Shown: positions 26,669-35,758, counted from the stretch's first letter. The stretch is DNA of 64,000 nt from Flavobacterium branchiarum (GCF_030409845.1 NZ_JAUFQQ010000003.1:1054001-1118000), one strand, 5' to 3'. Notes: a model not told the origin generated them from the letters alone. Numbers and translations: made by a program.

Positions 26669-27850
26669 CTACACCACCTCGTAAATTCCAGCAGAACCCT
26701 GTCCAGTACCTACGCACATTGAAACGATTCCGTATTTACTACCTCTGCGTTTCATTTCGTCGAATAATTGTACAGATAGTTTAGCACCTGTACAACCTAG
26801 AGGGTGTCCTAATGCGATAGCTCCACCATTTACGTTTACGATATCAGGATTTATTCCTAATTCACGAACAACAGCTAATGATTGTGAAGCAAAAGCCTCG
26901 TTTAATTCAACTAAATCAATATCTTTTAATTGCAATCCTGCTTGTTTTAAGGCTTTCGGAATTGCTTTTACCGGACCAATACCCATGATTCTAGGTTCAA
27001 CACCCGAAGAAGCAAAGTTTACTAATCTAGCAATTGGCTCAAGGTTTAATTCTTTTACCATATCCTCGCTCATGATTAAAACAAAAGCAGCACCGTCACT
27101 CATTTGAGATGAGTTACCAGCAGTAACACTTCCGTCAGCAGCAAAAACAGGTCTTAATCCCGCTAAAGCTTCTTTAGAAGTTCCTGCACGTGGCCCTTCG
27201 TCTTTGTTTACAACGTATGTTTTTGTTTCTTTTTTACCATTTTCATTGATAAAAGTTTGTTCAACAGTAATTGGAACAATTTGTTTATCAAATTTACCTT
27301 CAGCTTGTGCTTTTAAGGCTTTCATATGAGAGTGATAAGCAAATTCATCTTGATCTTCTCTCGAAATGTTATATTGTTTAGCAACCGCTTCGGCAGTTAA
27401 TCCCATTCCCCAGTAGTAATCTTCATGTCCTTCAGAAGCAAGTTTATAATCAGGAGTTGGTTTGTAACCACCCATCGGAATAAAACTCATACTTTCGGCA
27501 CCACCAGCAATGATACAATCTGCCATTCCAGATTGGATTTTAGCCGTTGCCATTCCGATAGTTTCTAATCCAGATGCACAGTAACGGTTTACAGTTACAC
27601 CAGGAACATCTTCTACTTTTAATCCCATAAGAGAAATTAAACGCCCCACGTTTAAACCTTGTTCAGCTTCTGGCATGGCATTACCTACCATAACATCATC
27701 GATACGTTTTTTATCAAAATCAGGCAATTCATTCATCATATACTGAATGGTTTCTGCAGCTAATTCATCAGGTCTTTTAAATCTAAAAACTCCTTTTGGT
27801 GCCTTTCCTACTGCAGTACGGTAAGCTTTTACTATATATGCTGTTTTCAT
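26669..27850 (-). CDS. Acetyl-CoA acyltransferase (3-ketoacyl-CoA thiolase)
   Basis: 393-residue thiolase for the last step of beta-oxidation, releasing acetyl-CoA. Catalytic residues are visible: the nucleophile Cys in NRYCASGLETIGMA (about residue 88), His in GHPLGCTGA (about 350) and the second Cys in SMCVGTGQGSAG (about 380). It lies between the multifunctional fadB-like gene and the acyl-CoA dehydrogenase gene on the same strand, so it acts as the FadA partner. The 3' flank carries the simple TCTATT/TTCTC tract next to the S23 pseudogene. Confidence 0.95.
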   Translation of the reverse strand: MKTAYIVKAYRTAVGKAPKGVFRFKRPDELAAETIQYMMNELPDFDKKRIDDVMVGNAMPEAEQGLNVGRLISLMGLKVEDVPGVTVNRYCASGLETIGMATAKIQSGMADCIIAGGAESMSFIPMGGYKPTPDYKLASEGHEDYYWGMGLTAEAVAKQYNISREDQDEFAYHSHMKALKAQAEGKFDKQIVPITVEQTFINENGKKETKTYVVNKDEGPRAGTSKEALAGLRPVFAADGSVTAGNSSQMSDGAAFVLIMSEDMVKELNLEPIARLVNFASSGVEPRIMGIGPVKAIPKALKQAGLQLKDIDLVELNEAFASQSLAVVRELGINPDIVNVNGGAIALGHPLGCTGAKLSVQLFDEMKRRGSKYGIVSMCVGTGQGSAGIYEVV

Positions 27851-27868
27851 TTGTTTTTGTTTTTTTAA

Positions 27869-27955
27869 GATTATAGAAAATAGATCATAGAAAATAGACT
27901 GTTACTTTGTCTCAAAATCTATATTCTTTTCTCTTTATTCTATTTTTTAAAGATT
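27869..27955. repeat. Low-complexity inverted words without a gene between
   Basis: ATAGAAAATAGA words on the left and TCTATATTCTTTTCTC words on the right form a loose inverted repeat in the 180-bp gap between fadA and fadB. They are the same word type as the arms flanking the S23 pseudogene nearby. Confidence 0.45.
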
Positions 27956-28030
27956 TATTAGAAGAAAGGAGCAAAATCTCAAAACAGAGTTTTATCTTTT
28001 CTCTTGCTTCTTTCTTCTTTTATCTATTTT

Positions 28031-30421
28031 CTAATTACGAAGTGGTTTCCCTTTAGTTAACATGTACTGAATTCTTTCCAATGTTTTACGTTCTGTACAT
28101 AAACTCAAGAAAGCTTCACGTTCGATATCTAATAAATATTGTTCAGAAACTAATGTTGCTTCAGATAAATCACCACCAGCCATAACGTAAGCTAATTTGT
28201 TAGCGATTTTTTTATCGTGTTCAGAGATGTATTTTCCAGCTTCCATTTGGTCCGTTCCAACTAAGAACATTCCAAGGGCTTGTTTTCCTAATACTTTCAC
28301 GTCAGTTCTTCTAATTGGTTGTGTGTAACCCGCTTCGGCCATTAATAAAGCATGTTTCTTAGCTTCAGCAATCTGACGGTCTTTGTTTACAACAATAATA
28401 TCTTTACCGTGTTGTAAAAGTCCAGTGTCAAACGCTTCATAACCAGAAGTAGATACTTTCGCCATAGCGATAGTTAAGAAATATTCTTGAAGTACATTTA
28501 ATTCCACATCATTTTTGCGGAATAAATCAGAAGCTCTTAAAGCCATTTCTTTAGATCCACCACCACCAGGAAGTACACCAACACCAAATTCAACCAATCC
28601 CATATACGTTTCAGCTGCAGCTACTACCTTATCAGCATGTAAGCTCATTTCGCAACCACCACCAAAAGTCATTCCGTGAGGAGCAACTACAACAGGAATA
28701 CCAGAGTAACGAACGCGCATCATAGTGTCTTGAAACATTTTGATAGCCATATTCAACTCATCATATTCTTGTTCTACTGCCATCATGAAAATCATTCCGA
28801 TATTAGCACCTACAGAGAAATTCGCTGCTTGATTACCAATAACTAAACCTTGATATTCTTTTTCAGATAAGTCAATTGCTTTGTTAATTGCTTGAAGAAC
28901 ATCGCCTCCAATTGTATTCATTTTAGATTGGAATTCTAAGTTTAAAATTCCGTCTCCTAAATCTTGTATTATAGCACCACTATTGCTCCAAACTTTTTTG
29001 CTTTCGCGAATGTTGTTAAGGATGATAAAAGCATCTTGTCCCGGAACTTTAGTTTGTGATTTTGTTGGAATGTTATAAAAGTACGTTGCACCTTCTTTTA
29101 CAGAATAAAAGCTTTTGCTACCAGAAGCGATCATGTCATTTACCCAAGCAGCAGGAGCTAAACCTTCGGCTTTCATGATTTCGATTCCGTTTTCGACACC
29201 AATTGCATCCCAAATTTCGAAAGGACCATTTTCCCATCCGAAACCAGCTTTCATAGCATCGTCAATTTTATATAATTCGTCTGCTATTTCAGGAATTCTG
29301 TTAGAAACGTAAGCAAACATACCAGTAAAACTTTTGCGGTAAAATTCACCAGCTTTGTCTTTTCCTTTTACCAAAACTTTAAAACGATTGATCGGTTTAT
29401 CGATAGTTTTAGTTAGTTCAAGAGTAGCAAAATTTGCTTTTTTAGCAGCACGATATTCTAAAGTGTCTAAATCAAGAGTAAGGATATCTTTATCTACTTT
29501 TTTGTAGAAACCTTGACCTGTTTTACTTCCTAACCAATTGTTCTCCATCATTTTTGTGATGAAATCAGGAAGTTTAAATAATTCGTGTTGTTCATCGGTT
29601 GGGCAGTTTTCGTAAATACCGTTGGCAACGTGTACCAAAGTATCTAAACCTACCACATCGACAGTACGGAAAGTAGCTGATTTTGGGCGACCAATTACTG
29701 GACCAGTCAATTTATCAACTTCTTCAATCGTTAATCCCATTTCTTTAACCAAATGAAACAAACTTTGAATACCATAAATACCAATTCTGTTTCCGATAAA
29801 AGCAGGAGTGTCTTTAGCAACAACCGAAGTTTTTCCTAAAAACTTAGAGCCATATTCATTTAAGAAATCCAATACCTCAGTAGACGTTTTTGGACCAGGA
29901 ATAATTTCAAATAATTTTAAGTAACGCGCAGGGTTAAAAAAGTGTGTCCCGCAGAAATGTTGTTGAAAGTCTTCGCTTCTTCCTTCGCTCATAAAATGAA
30001 TCGGAATACCAGATGTGTTAGATGTTACTAAAGTTCCTGGTTTACGGAATTTCTCAATTTGTTCAAAAACAAGTTTTTTAATATCAAGACGTTCCACAAC
30101 AACTTCAATAATCCAATCAACATTGGCAATTTTAGCCATATCATCGGTTGTATTTCCAGTCGTGATTCGGCTAGCAAATTTCTGACTGTAAATAGGAGAT
30201 GGCTTAGATTTTAATGAGTTAGTAAGATGTTCATTTACAATTCTGTTTCTTACGGCTTTGCTTTCTAGAGTTAAGCCTTTTTTAGTTTCAGCCTCTGTTA
30301 ACTCACGAGGAATGATGTCAAGGAGTAAAACTTCAACACCAATGTTAGCAAAATGACAAGCTATTCCTGAACCCATAATTCCGGATCCGATTACGGCAAT
30401 TTTTTTAATTGTGCGTTTCAT
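28031..30421 (-). CDS. 3-hydroxyacyl-CoA dehydrogenase / enoyl-CoA hydratase (FadB/FadN type)
   Basis: Two-domain beta-oxidation enzyme of 796 residues, with the order and size of Bacillus FadN. The N-terminal NAD-binding dehydrogenase has KIAVIGSGIMGSGIA at residue 6 and TSNTSGIPI, followed by the 3HCDH C-terminal domains. The enoyl-CoA hydratase/crotonase domain is at about 490-690 (VVVAPHGMTFGGGCEMSLHAD, quoted short: GMTFGGGCEMSLHAD; oxyanion-hole GGGG near 615). The ATG at 30421 is preferred over a TTG two codons upstream. It overlaps the end of the marR gene by 17 bp, so the two are translationally coupled. Confidence 0.95.
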   Translation of the reverse strand: MKRTIKKIAVIGSGIMGSGIACHFANIGVEVLLLDIIPRELTEAETKKGLTLESKAVRNRIVNEHLTNSLKSKPSPIYSQKFASRITTGNTTDDMAKIANVDWIIEVVVERLDIKKLVFEQIEKFRKPGTLVTSNTSGIPIHFMSEGRSEDFQQHFCGTHFFNPARYLKLFEIIPGPKTSTEVLDFLNEYGSKFLGKTSVVAKDTPAFIGNRIGIYGIQSLFHLVKEMGLTIEEVDKLTGPVIGRPKSATFRTVDVVGLDTLVHVANGIYENCPTDEQHELFKLPDFITKMMENNWLGSKTGQGFYKKVDKDILTLDLDTLEYRAAKKANFATLELTKTIDKPINRFKVLVKGKDKAGEFYRKSFTGMFAYVSNRIPEIADELYKIDDAMKAGFGWENGPFEIWDAIGVENGIEIMKAEGLAPAAWVNDMIASGSKSFYSVKEGATYFYNIPTKSQTKVPGQDAFIILNNIRESKKVWSNSGAIIQDLGDGILNLEFQSKMNTIGGDVLQAINKAIDLSEKEYQGLVIGNQAANFSVGANIGMIFMMAVEQEYDELNMAIKMFQDTMMRVRYSGIPVVVAPHGMTFGGGCEMSLHADKVVAAAETYMGLVEFGVGVLPGGGGSKEMALRASDLFRKNDVELNVLQEYFLTIAMAKVSTSGYEAFDTGLLQHGKDIIVVNKDRQIAEAKKHALLMAEAGYTQPIRRTDVKVLGKQALGMFLVGTDQMEAGKYISEHDKKIANKLAYVMAGGDLSEATLVSEQYLLDIEREAFLSLCTERKTLERIQYMLTKGKPLRN

Positions 30422-30872
30422 TTTCAATTTTTTCTGTTTGATTAAATATATTTTTATCTTGTATTAATTCATTTATGATTTCTGAGACCTCAATAAAATG
30501 TTTTAATTTTTCTTCCGAAACATGGTTTCTAACCGTTTCATTAAATTTCAAGACAGTATTTTTAGATAAATCTCTTTTTTCTTTTCCAAAATCAGTCAAG
30601 TAGATCAAAACACCTCGACCATCGGTTGGATTTTTCTTGCGAACAATCAATCCTTTTTCTTCCATAGATTTAAGCGTTCTGGTTAAGCTAGTAGCTTCCA
30701 TTCCCATTCTAGGACCTAATGCCGTCGATGGGGTGCCTTCTTCTTTATCGATACTTAATAAGGCAAAACCAGTAGCCATTGTTGCATCATATTTTGCAGC
30801 CTCTTCATTGTACATCCTTGATACGGCTTGCCAGGTTGCTCGTAAAATATAATCTATAGTCTTTTCTTTCAT
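30405..30872 (-). CDS. MarR family transcriptional regulator of the fad operon
   Basis: 155-residue winged-helix regulator: GTPSTALGPRMGMEATSLTRTLKSMEEKGLIVRKKNPTDGRG spans the recognition helix and wing (quoted in pieces: ATSLTRTLKSMEEKGL, NPTDGRGVLIYL). It is the first gene of the unit and overlaps fadB by 17 bp. By analogy with other fad operons it probably represses them and is released by an acyl-CoA ligand. A 20-bp imperfect palindrome 121 bp upstream of its ATG is a good operator candidate. Confidence 0.92.
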   Translation of the reverse strand: MKEKTIDYILRATWQAVSRMYNEEAAKYDATMATGFALLSIDKEEGTPSTALGPRMGMEATSLTRTLKSMEEKGLIVRKKNPTDGRGVLIYLTDFGKEKRDLSKNTVLKFNETVRNHVSEEKLKHFIEVSEIINELIQDKNIFNQTEKIENETHN

Positions 30873-30993
30873 TTTGTAGATTGTATTTGATTATTTAATT
30901 TTAATGAGAAATACATTTCAACAGTATCTTTTACATTAATTTAAATCGAATTCGGTTATTGGCAACTATATCGATTTCAAATATAATAAAAAA

Positions 30994-31013
30994 ATATTAT
31001 GCATGCATAGTAT
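30994..31013. promoter_or_regulatory. Candidate MarR operator (20-bp palindrome)
   Basis: The sequence ATATTATGC-ATGC-centred palindrome has one mismatched pair over 20 bp (core TATGCATGCATA at 30998-31009). It lies in the 339-nt gap at 30873-31211, upstream of marR-fadB-fadA. Nothing else in that gap is recognisable. Confidence 0.5.
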
Positions 31014-31211
31014 TTCAAAAAATATTTTTTGGTTAGTTAAAAAATCTCTCTGAAACAGAGTAGATTAAGTTCTTTATTTTTGAATGTAATATACATTTTT
31101 TTTTAAAACTCTGGTTATTAGAATATTTTAAAAATTACACCAAATCAGTAATTTAGGATTTCATATCGTAGTTTCTTGCTTTGTAAATCTCCTATTTGAA
31201 TATAACAATAA

Positions 31212-32225
31212 TTAATCCTTGTATTTATGGTAAGCGTTCTTGAGTTTATCTTTAATTCGGGTTCGCAATTTACTAGGGCTTAACACTTCCAATCCGTCAC
31301 CAAAACCTAAAAGTACCCGTTCTATTTCGTAATTAATTTTAAGTTTTAATGAAATGATAATGCTACCGTCTTCATTCTCTTTTTCTATTTTTTGCGAATT
31401 GTGTAATGGCTTAGTTATAACATACGGAGCATTTTCTCGGTCAACCCAAAGTTTTATAGTTCGAGCCTCCATGCCTTCATTAACGGTAACGCCAACAACA
31501 TCTTTATAAAAAGCTTCGGCATCAAAATTTTCATCTATATAAGGAAGGTTAAAATCATAATCGATTTTTATAATTCGATCAAGGGCTAAATTCGTAATCG
31601 GAGCCTTCGATTTCTTTTTCCCAACCAAAAACCAACGATTGTTGAACTCCTTCAGAATCAAAGGATGAAAATTAAACTGTTGTTCCTCTCTCGATTTAAA
31701 AGATTTATAGGTAATAACAAGCACAATTTTTTTTATAATGGCTTGATAAATTTCGTCTAGATAATGCAATCCTTTTAGATTCTCATTTTTATCCAGATAA
31801 ATAACCGAATTGGTATGTGATTTCTCCGAATAGATTTTATCTTCCAAGCGCTGCAGAATATCCGAAACATCACTAAACAAAGAGAAATCCTTAAATTGTT
31901 TTAGCATAGAAACTGTTTCTGTTAAGACATTCATATCCGTTTCTGTTAGCGGAATATTGGTAATCGAAAAACCCTCCTCATCGTATTTGTAAAATTTCTT
32001 ATCATAAACAACAATAGGAGCATTGTATCCGAGTTTTTCGCTACGCATCAGTTGAATATCCATTTGTATGGTGCGTTTGCTAACCGGATTTTCTCTGCCC
32101 TCAAATTCAAATAAAGCATCCGAACAAGCCTCAATTAAATCATCGAGCGTCCAAGTTCGATATTGGTTCTGCAAGCACTTATCGATTGTTTTATAGCGAA
32201 TCAGTGCATTTTTATTTTGTGACAT
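31212..32225 (-). CDS. WYL-domain transcriptional regulator divergent from rtcB
   Basis: 337-residue regulator with an N-terminal winged helix (IRYKTIDKCLQNQYRTWTLDDLIEAC...VSKRTIQMDIQLMR, in parts) and a WYL domain (about 155-240: QAIIKKIVLVITYKSF, then FHPLILKEFNNRWFLVGKK). A WCX-like C-terminal domain follows (TIKLWVDRENAPYV). WYL proteins bind nucleic-acid or nucleotide ligands and switch transcription. The ATG at 32225 begins MSQNKN. The open frame extends 47 codons further upstream, but those codons lie in a dispersed intergenic repeat. It is divergent from rtcB, which it likely regulates. Confidence 0.9.
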   Translation of the reverse strand: MSQNKNALIRYKTIDKCLQNQYRTWTLDDLIEACSDALFEFEGRENPVSKRTIQMDIQLMRSEKLGYNAPIVVYDKKFYKYDEEGFSITNIPLTETDMNVLTETVSMLKQFKDFSLFSDVSDILQRLEDKIYSEKSHTNSVIYLDKNENLKGLHYLDEIYQAIIKKIVLVITYKSFKSREEQQFNFHPLILKEFNNRWFLVGKKKSKAPITNLALDRIIKIDYDFNLPYIDENFDAEAFYKDVVGVTVNEGMEARTIKLWVDRENAPYVITKPLHNSQKIEKENEDGSIIISLKLKINYEIERVLLGFGDGLEVLSPSKLRTRIKDKLKNAYHKYKD

Positions 32226-32237
32226 AGTTTTGTTTTT

Positions 32238-32350
32238 TGGGCGTGTCCCGCTGAAAAAGCGGGTCAGGCTGTACACTGTATCTTTTTTGTGAGATCCTTC
32301 CTCTGTCAGGATAACACAAAAAAGGATGCCGTTTCCATCCTTCACGCAAA
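32238..32350. repeat. Dispersed folded intergenic repeat element
   Basis: About 110 nt with an outer stem GCGTG (32241)/CACGC (32343) and inner hairpins CCCGCT/AGCGGG, TTTTTTGTG/CACAAAAAA and GGATG/CATCC. The wording (GGGCGTGTCCC, GGATGCCGTTTC) is that of a repeat I recognise as common between flavobacterial genes. It occupies much of the 402-nt gap between the WYL gene and rtcB. Confidence 0.6.
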
Positions 32351-32545
32351 ATTGATAACGAATCAAAATCAGTTTTTTAAAAGCGAATAAAATTATTTTC
32401 TTTTACTTTAGATGTAGTATTTTAAGGTTTAACCAATTCTGCTGGACTTCTTTTTATTCAAAGCCTGTGTTAATAAGCTATTCGGTATATTTTTTTTAAA
32501 ATACATTTAAGTAGTTTACTCAAAAATAATATTCTTTTTTTAGTG

Positions 32546-32590
32546 CGCAAAATTATTGCGTAGTAAGATTTGAATATTTGCTCAAGAAAT
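32546..32590 (+). promoter_or_regulatory. Upstream element of rtcB shared with the tRNA-like locus
   Basis: Contains the inverted repeat CGCAA-N5-TTGCG (32546-32560) and the block ATTTGAATATTTGCT (32568-32582), then AAGAAAT. It aligns without gaps to 40426-40470 at 38 of 45 positions. The ATG of rtcB is 37 nt downstream. AATATTTG may be a degenerate -7 element. Confidence 0.75.
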
Positions 32591-32627
32591 AAAACAACAC
32601 AAATTGTTTAATTTTAAAATAGGAATT

Positions 32628-34049
32628 ATGAAAACACAAATCAACGGATTTGAATTAATAGAATTAGGATTTCCGCAAGGGGAAGCAATTGGAGTTGCTT
32701 TAAAAATAAACAGCAAAAGAAACGGATTTACAAGAGACGCAATGATTGCTAAATTTAAAAGCGTTTTAGAAACTCCAGATAATTATATTGAGGATGCTAT
32801 TTTTAGTAAACTAGCTATTGCTTTAATCGAAAAAGCAAATGAAAAACCAGAAGATTTTATAGCTTTAAATCTAAACCCCGATACCTATTCGGCTTACGGA
32901 TTAGAACATATAGAGGATGGAGCCAGAAAACAAATGGAAGTTGCAATGCAATTACCTGTTACAGTTGCGGGAGCTTTAATGCCCGATGCGCATCAAGGTT
33001 ATGGTTTGCCAATTGGAGGTGTTTTAGCAACCAAAAACGCAGTTATTCCCTATGGAGTTGGTGTTGATATTGGTTGCAGAATGGCGTTATCAGTTTATGA
33101 TATTCCAGAAGGCTATTACTTTGAAAATGAGGATAAATTTAAAAGAGAATTAATCGCGCATTCTAAATTTGGAGCAGGACACGGTTTCCACGGGCAGTAT
33201 AAAGCAGATCATGCTGTTTTAAGTAATGAAGCTTTTAATATGAGTCCATTTGTGAAAAATCTTAAAGATAAAGCGTGGTCACAATTAGGATCTTCGGGAG
33301 GAGGAAACCACTTTGTAGAATTCGGAATTATGGAATTTGCACAAGACGATGCTATTTTGAATATCCCGAAAGGTAAATATGTGGCTCTTTTAACGCATTC
33401 AGGATCCAGAGGAATGGGAGCAACACTAGCAGGGCATTATACAAAGATGGCTAAAGACGTTTGTAAACTTCCAGATGTTGCCAAAAACTTAGCGTATTTA
33501 GATATGAATTCGCAATTGGGACAAGAATATTGGATTGCAATGAATCTTGCAGGAGATTACGCTTCGGCTTGTCATGAGATTATTCACAGCAAAATGGAAA
33601 AAGCTTTGGGAGCAGTTGTTCTAGCTAAAGTTGAAAACCACCATAATTTTGCTTGGAAAGAAATCTGGAATGGCGAAGAAGTAATTGTGCATAGAAAAGG
33701 GGCAACACCAGCAGGAAAAGGAGTTATGGGAATAATTCCAGGAAGTATGACAGCACCAGGATTTTTGGTGAGAGGAAAAGGAGAAGAGAATGCAATAAAC
33801 TCAGCCTCGCATGGTGCAGGAAGACAAATGAGCCGAACACAAGCTATTAAAAAAATCACCAAAAGCGAGATGCAACAAATTCTAACAGATCACGGTGTAA
33901 CTCTTATTGGTGCAGGTTTAGATGAAGCGCCAATGGCTTATAAAGATATCAACCAAGTAATGGCAGCACAACAAGATTTAGTAGATGTCGTAGCGAAGTT
34001 CACACCAAAAATGGTCAGAATGGCTGATGATGGAAGTAGAGAAGATTAA
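32628..34049 (+). CDS. rtcB: RNA 3'-phosphate ligase RtcB
   Basis: 473-residue GTP- and Mn-dependent ligase that joins RNA 2',3'-cyclic phosphate or 3'-phosphate ends to 5'-OH ends. All active-site motifs are present: DIGCRM (metal Asp148 and Cys150), SGGGNHF (His228), HSGSRG (His257), ENHHNF (His338/339) and SASHGAGR with the guanylated His395. The ATG at 32628 follows AGGAATT; a TTG eight codons upstream is not needed. No archease or RtcA gene lies beside it; the neighbours are a divergent WYL regulator and a repeat block. Likely job: RNA repair under damage control. Confidence 0.96.
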   Translation: MKTQINGFELIELGFPQGEAIGVALKINSKRNGFTRDAMIAKFKSVLETPDNYIEDAIFSKLAIALIEKANEKPEDFIALNLNPDTYSAYGLEHIEDGARKQMEVAMQLPVTVAGALMPDAHQGYGLPIGGVLATKNAVIPYGVGVDIGCRMALSVYDIPEGYYFENEDKFKRELIAHSKFGAGHGFHGQYKADHAVLSNEAFNMSPFVKNLKDKAWSQLGSSGGGNHFVEFGIMEFAQDDAILNIPKGKYVALLTHSGSRGMGATLAGHYTKMAKDVCKLPDVAKNLAYLDMNSQLGQEYWIAMNLAGDYASACHEIIHSKMEKALGAVVLAKVENHHNFAWKEIWNGEEVIVHRKGATPAGKGVMGIIPGSMTAPGFLVRGKGEENAINSASHGAGRQMSRTQAIKKITKSEMQQILTDHGVTLIGAGLDEAPMAYKDINQVMAAQQDLVDVVAKFTPKMVRMADDGSRED

Positions 34050-34059
34050 GCAAACCTAA

Positions 34060-34740
34060 CAGATTTTTTAGTTGCAAAGGTTCAAAGCTTCAGAGGAGCA
34101 AAGGCTCATAGGTTCAGAGTTACAGAGGTTCAAAGGTAGGAAATGTAGAAAAACTTTGCGTCTCAGCGTCTTTGCGAAAAACAGTCTCAATAAATGAAGC
34201 TTCAGAGACACAAAGCTTCAAAGGAGCAAAGGCTCAAAGACACAAAGTTTCAAAGGTACAAAGACATATAAGTTGGGAAAACTTTGCGTTTCTGTATCTT
34301 TGCGAGAAACAGTCTCAATAATGAAGCTTCAGAGTTTCAAAGGCATGCAAGCTAAAAAAACTTAGCGTCACAGCGTCTTTGCGAGAAACAGTCTCAATAA
34401 ATGAAGCTTCAGAGACACAAAGCTTCAAAGACACAAAGGAGGAAAGGTTTAAAGGTACAAAAGCTAAAAAAACTTTGCGCCTCAGTGTCTTTGCGAGAAA
34501 CAGTCTCAATAATGAAGCTTCAGAGATGTAAAGACACAAAGTAGGAAAGTTTCAAAGATATACAAGCAAAAAAACTTTGCGCCTCAGCGTCTTTGCGAGA
34601 AACAGTCTCAATAAATGAAGCTTCAGAGATGTAAAGACACAAAGTAGGAAAGTTTCAAAGATATACAAGCAAAAAAACTTTGCGTTTTAGCACCTTTGTG
34701 AAAAGCAGTATCAATAACTAATCATTCTACAGAGCTTGCT
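34060..34740. repeat. Tandem intergenic repeat block downstream of rtcB
   Basis: Six degenerate units, each with ACTTTGCG (starts 34153, 34281, 34360 as ACTTAGCG, 34472, 34574, 34677), then CTTTGCGAGAAACAGTCTCA and ATGAAGCTTCAGAG and AAAG-rich words. Spacing is 128, 79, 112, 102 and 103 nt, and the last two units are almost identical. Arms such as CTTTGCG and CAAAG can pair. No gene is visible from 34050 to 34873; short open frames there are translated repeat. Confidence 0.85.
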
Positions 34741-34873
34741 TAAACCTTTTTTAAATCTGCGTGAAAGAAAATATATCAACGGAAAACTAAGATTTAAAAC
34801 TTCAAATGTTGTTTTACTGTTCGTTTTCTATATTTTTATCAGAACATTTTCACGAATGATTAAATAACCAAAG

Positions 34874-35758
34874 ATGAAGTACTTTTTTTCGAGCATTGTA
34901 TTGTTGTTTCTTATTAATAGTTCTTTTGCTAAAAACGTTGTAAATGATACAATTCCGTTTATAATCAATAATCAGAATACAATTTATGTCAAAGCAGTTT
35001 TTAATAAAAAAGACACTTTAAATTTAAATTTTGATACAGGAACATCCGAATTGATTTTGACTAATGATGTTTTAAAAAACAGATTAAATTCTGAAATAAA
35101 ACTCTATAGTACTTTCTATAACTTAAAAATTGGAAAAACAAATTACCAAACAAAAGTTTATGATGCTCAATTATCAGGGCACGATACAGACGGAAGATTT
35201 GGTTGGGATTTTTTTAAGGACAAAGTAGTTGAACTTAATTATGATAAGAACATCATCATCGTTCATTCAGAAATACCAAAATATGTATTGAAAGACGATG
35301 CATATACAAAACTCGCCATCAAATTTTTTGATAATGTTTTTTCGGTAGAAAGTATTATTTCGCAAAGCGGAATCGAAATTAAAGATAGGTTTCTTTTTGA
35401 TACAGGCTACCAGAGAACCGCAATGCTTGACAATGATTTGTTGAATGCAGAAAAGTTTCCCATAGAAAAAATGAAAGAGATTAAACGAGTTATTATGAAA
35501 GGAGCTCAAGGAAACGAAATTCCTGTTATTACCTCTAACTTAGAAAAGCTTATAATTGGAGATTATGAACTCAAAAATGTTCCAATTCAAAAGTTGACAT
35601 CGTACAAACCATTAAAAGGTGTAAATATTCATATTTTAGGAAATGAAGTTCTGAAAAGGTTTAACACAATTTTTGATTTCCAAAATAACATTGTTTATTT
35701 AAAAAAGAACAAACTTTATAATGTAGAATATATTGATATGAAGAAAAGTGGAATATAA
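34874..35758 (+). CDS. Secreted retropepsin-like aspartic protease
   Basis: 294-residue exported protein (signal peptide to ...NSSFAK) with two pepsin/retropepsin-type catalytic motifs, LNFDTGTSEL (Asp54) and RFLFDTGYQRT (Asp176). It therefore carries both lobes in one chain. Flanking features are LILTND after the first motif and the late hydrophobic-Gly motif HILGNEVLKRFNTIFDF. Substrate unknown; Bacteroidetes relatives are periplasmic. It is preceded by the tandem repeat block and has no operon partner. Confidence 0.9.
   Translation: MKYFFSSIVLLFLINSSFAKNVVNDTIPFIINNQNTIYVKAVFNKKDTLNLNFDTGTSELILTNDVLKNRLNSEIKLYSTFYNLKIGKTNYQTKVYDAQLSGHDTDGRFGWDFFKDKVVELNYDKNIIIVHSEIPKYVLKDDAYTKLAIKFFDNVFSVESIISQSGIEIKDRFLFDTGYQRTAMLDNDLLNAEKFPIEKMKEIKRVIMKGAQGNEIPVITSNLEKLIIGDYELKNVPIQKLTSYKPLKGVNIHILGNEVLKRFNTIFDFQNNIVYLKKNKLYNVEYIDMKKSGI

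Noticed and set aside
32560..32590. Sigma-54 promoter for rtcB
   Set aside because: TTTGCT resembles a -12 element, but there is no GG at the required -24 distance at either copy of the shared element.
34315..34539. Open frame of 74 codons on the minus strand
   Set aside because: It is translated tandem repeat (LRLFLAKTLRRKVF-type words recur with the unit) and has no coding character.
34060..34740. CRISPR-like array
   Set aside because: Repeats are long, degenerate and directly adjoining, with no unique spacers and no cas genes nearby.
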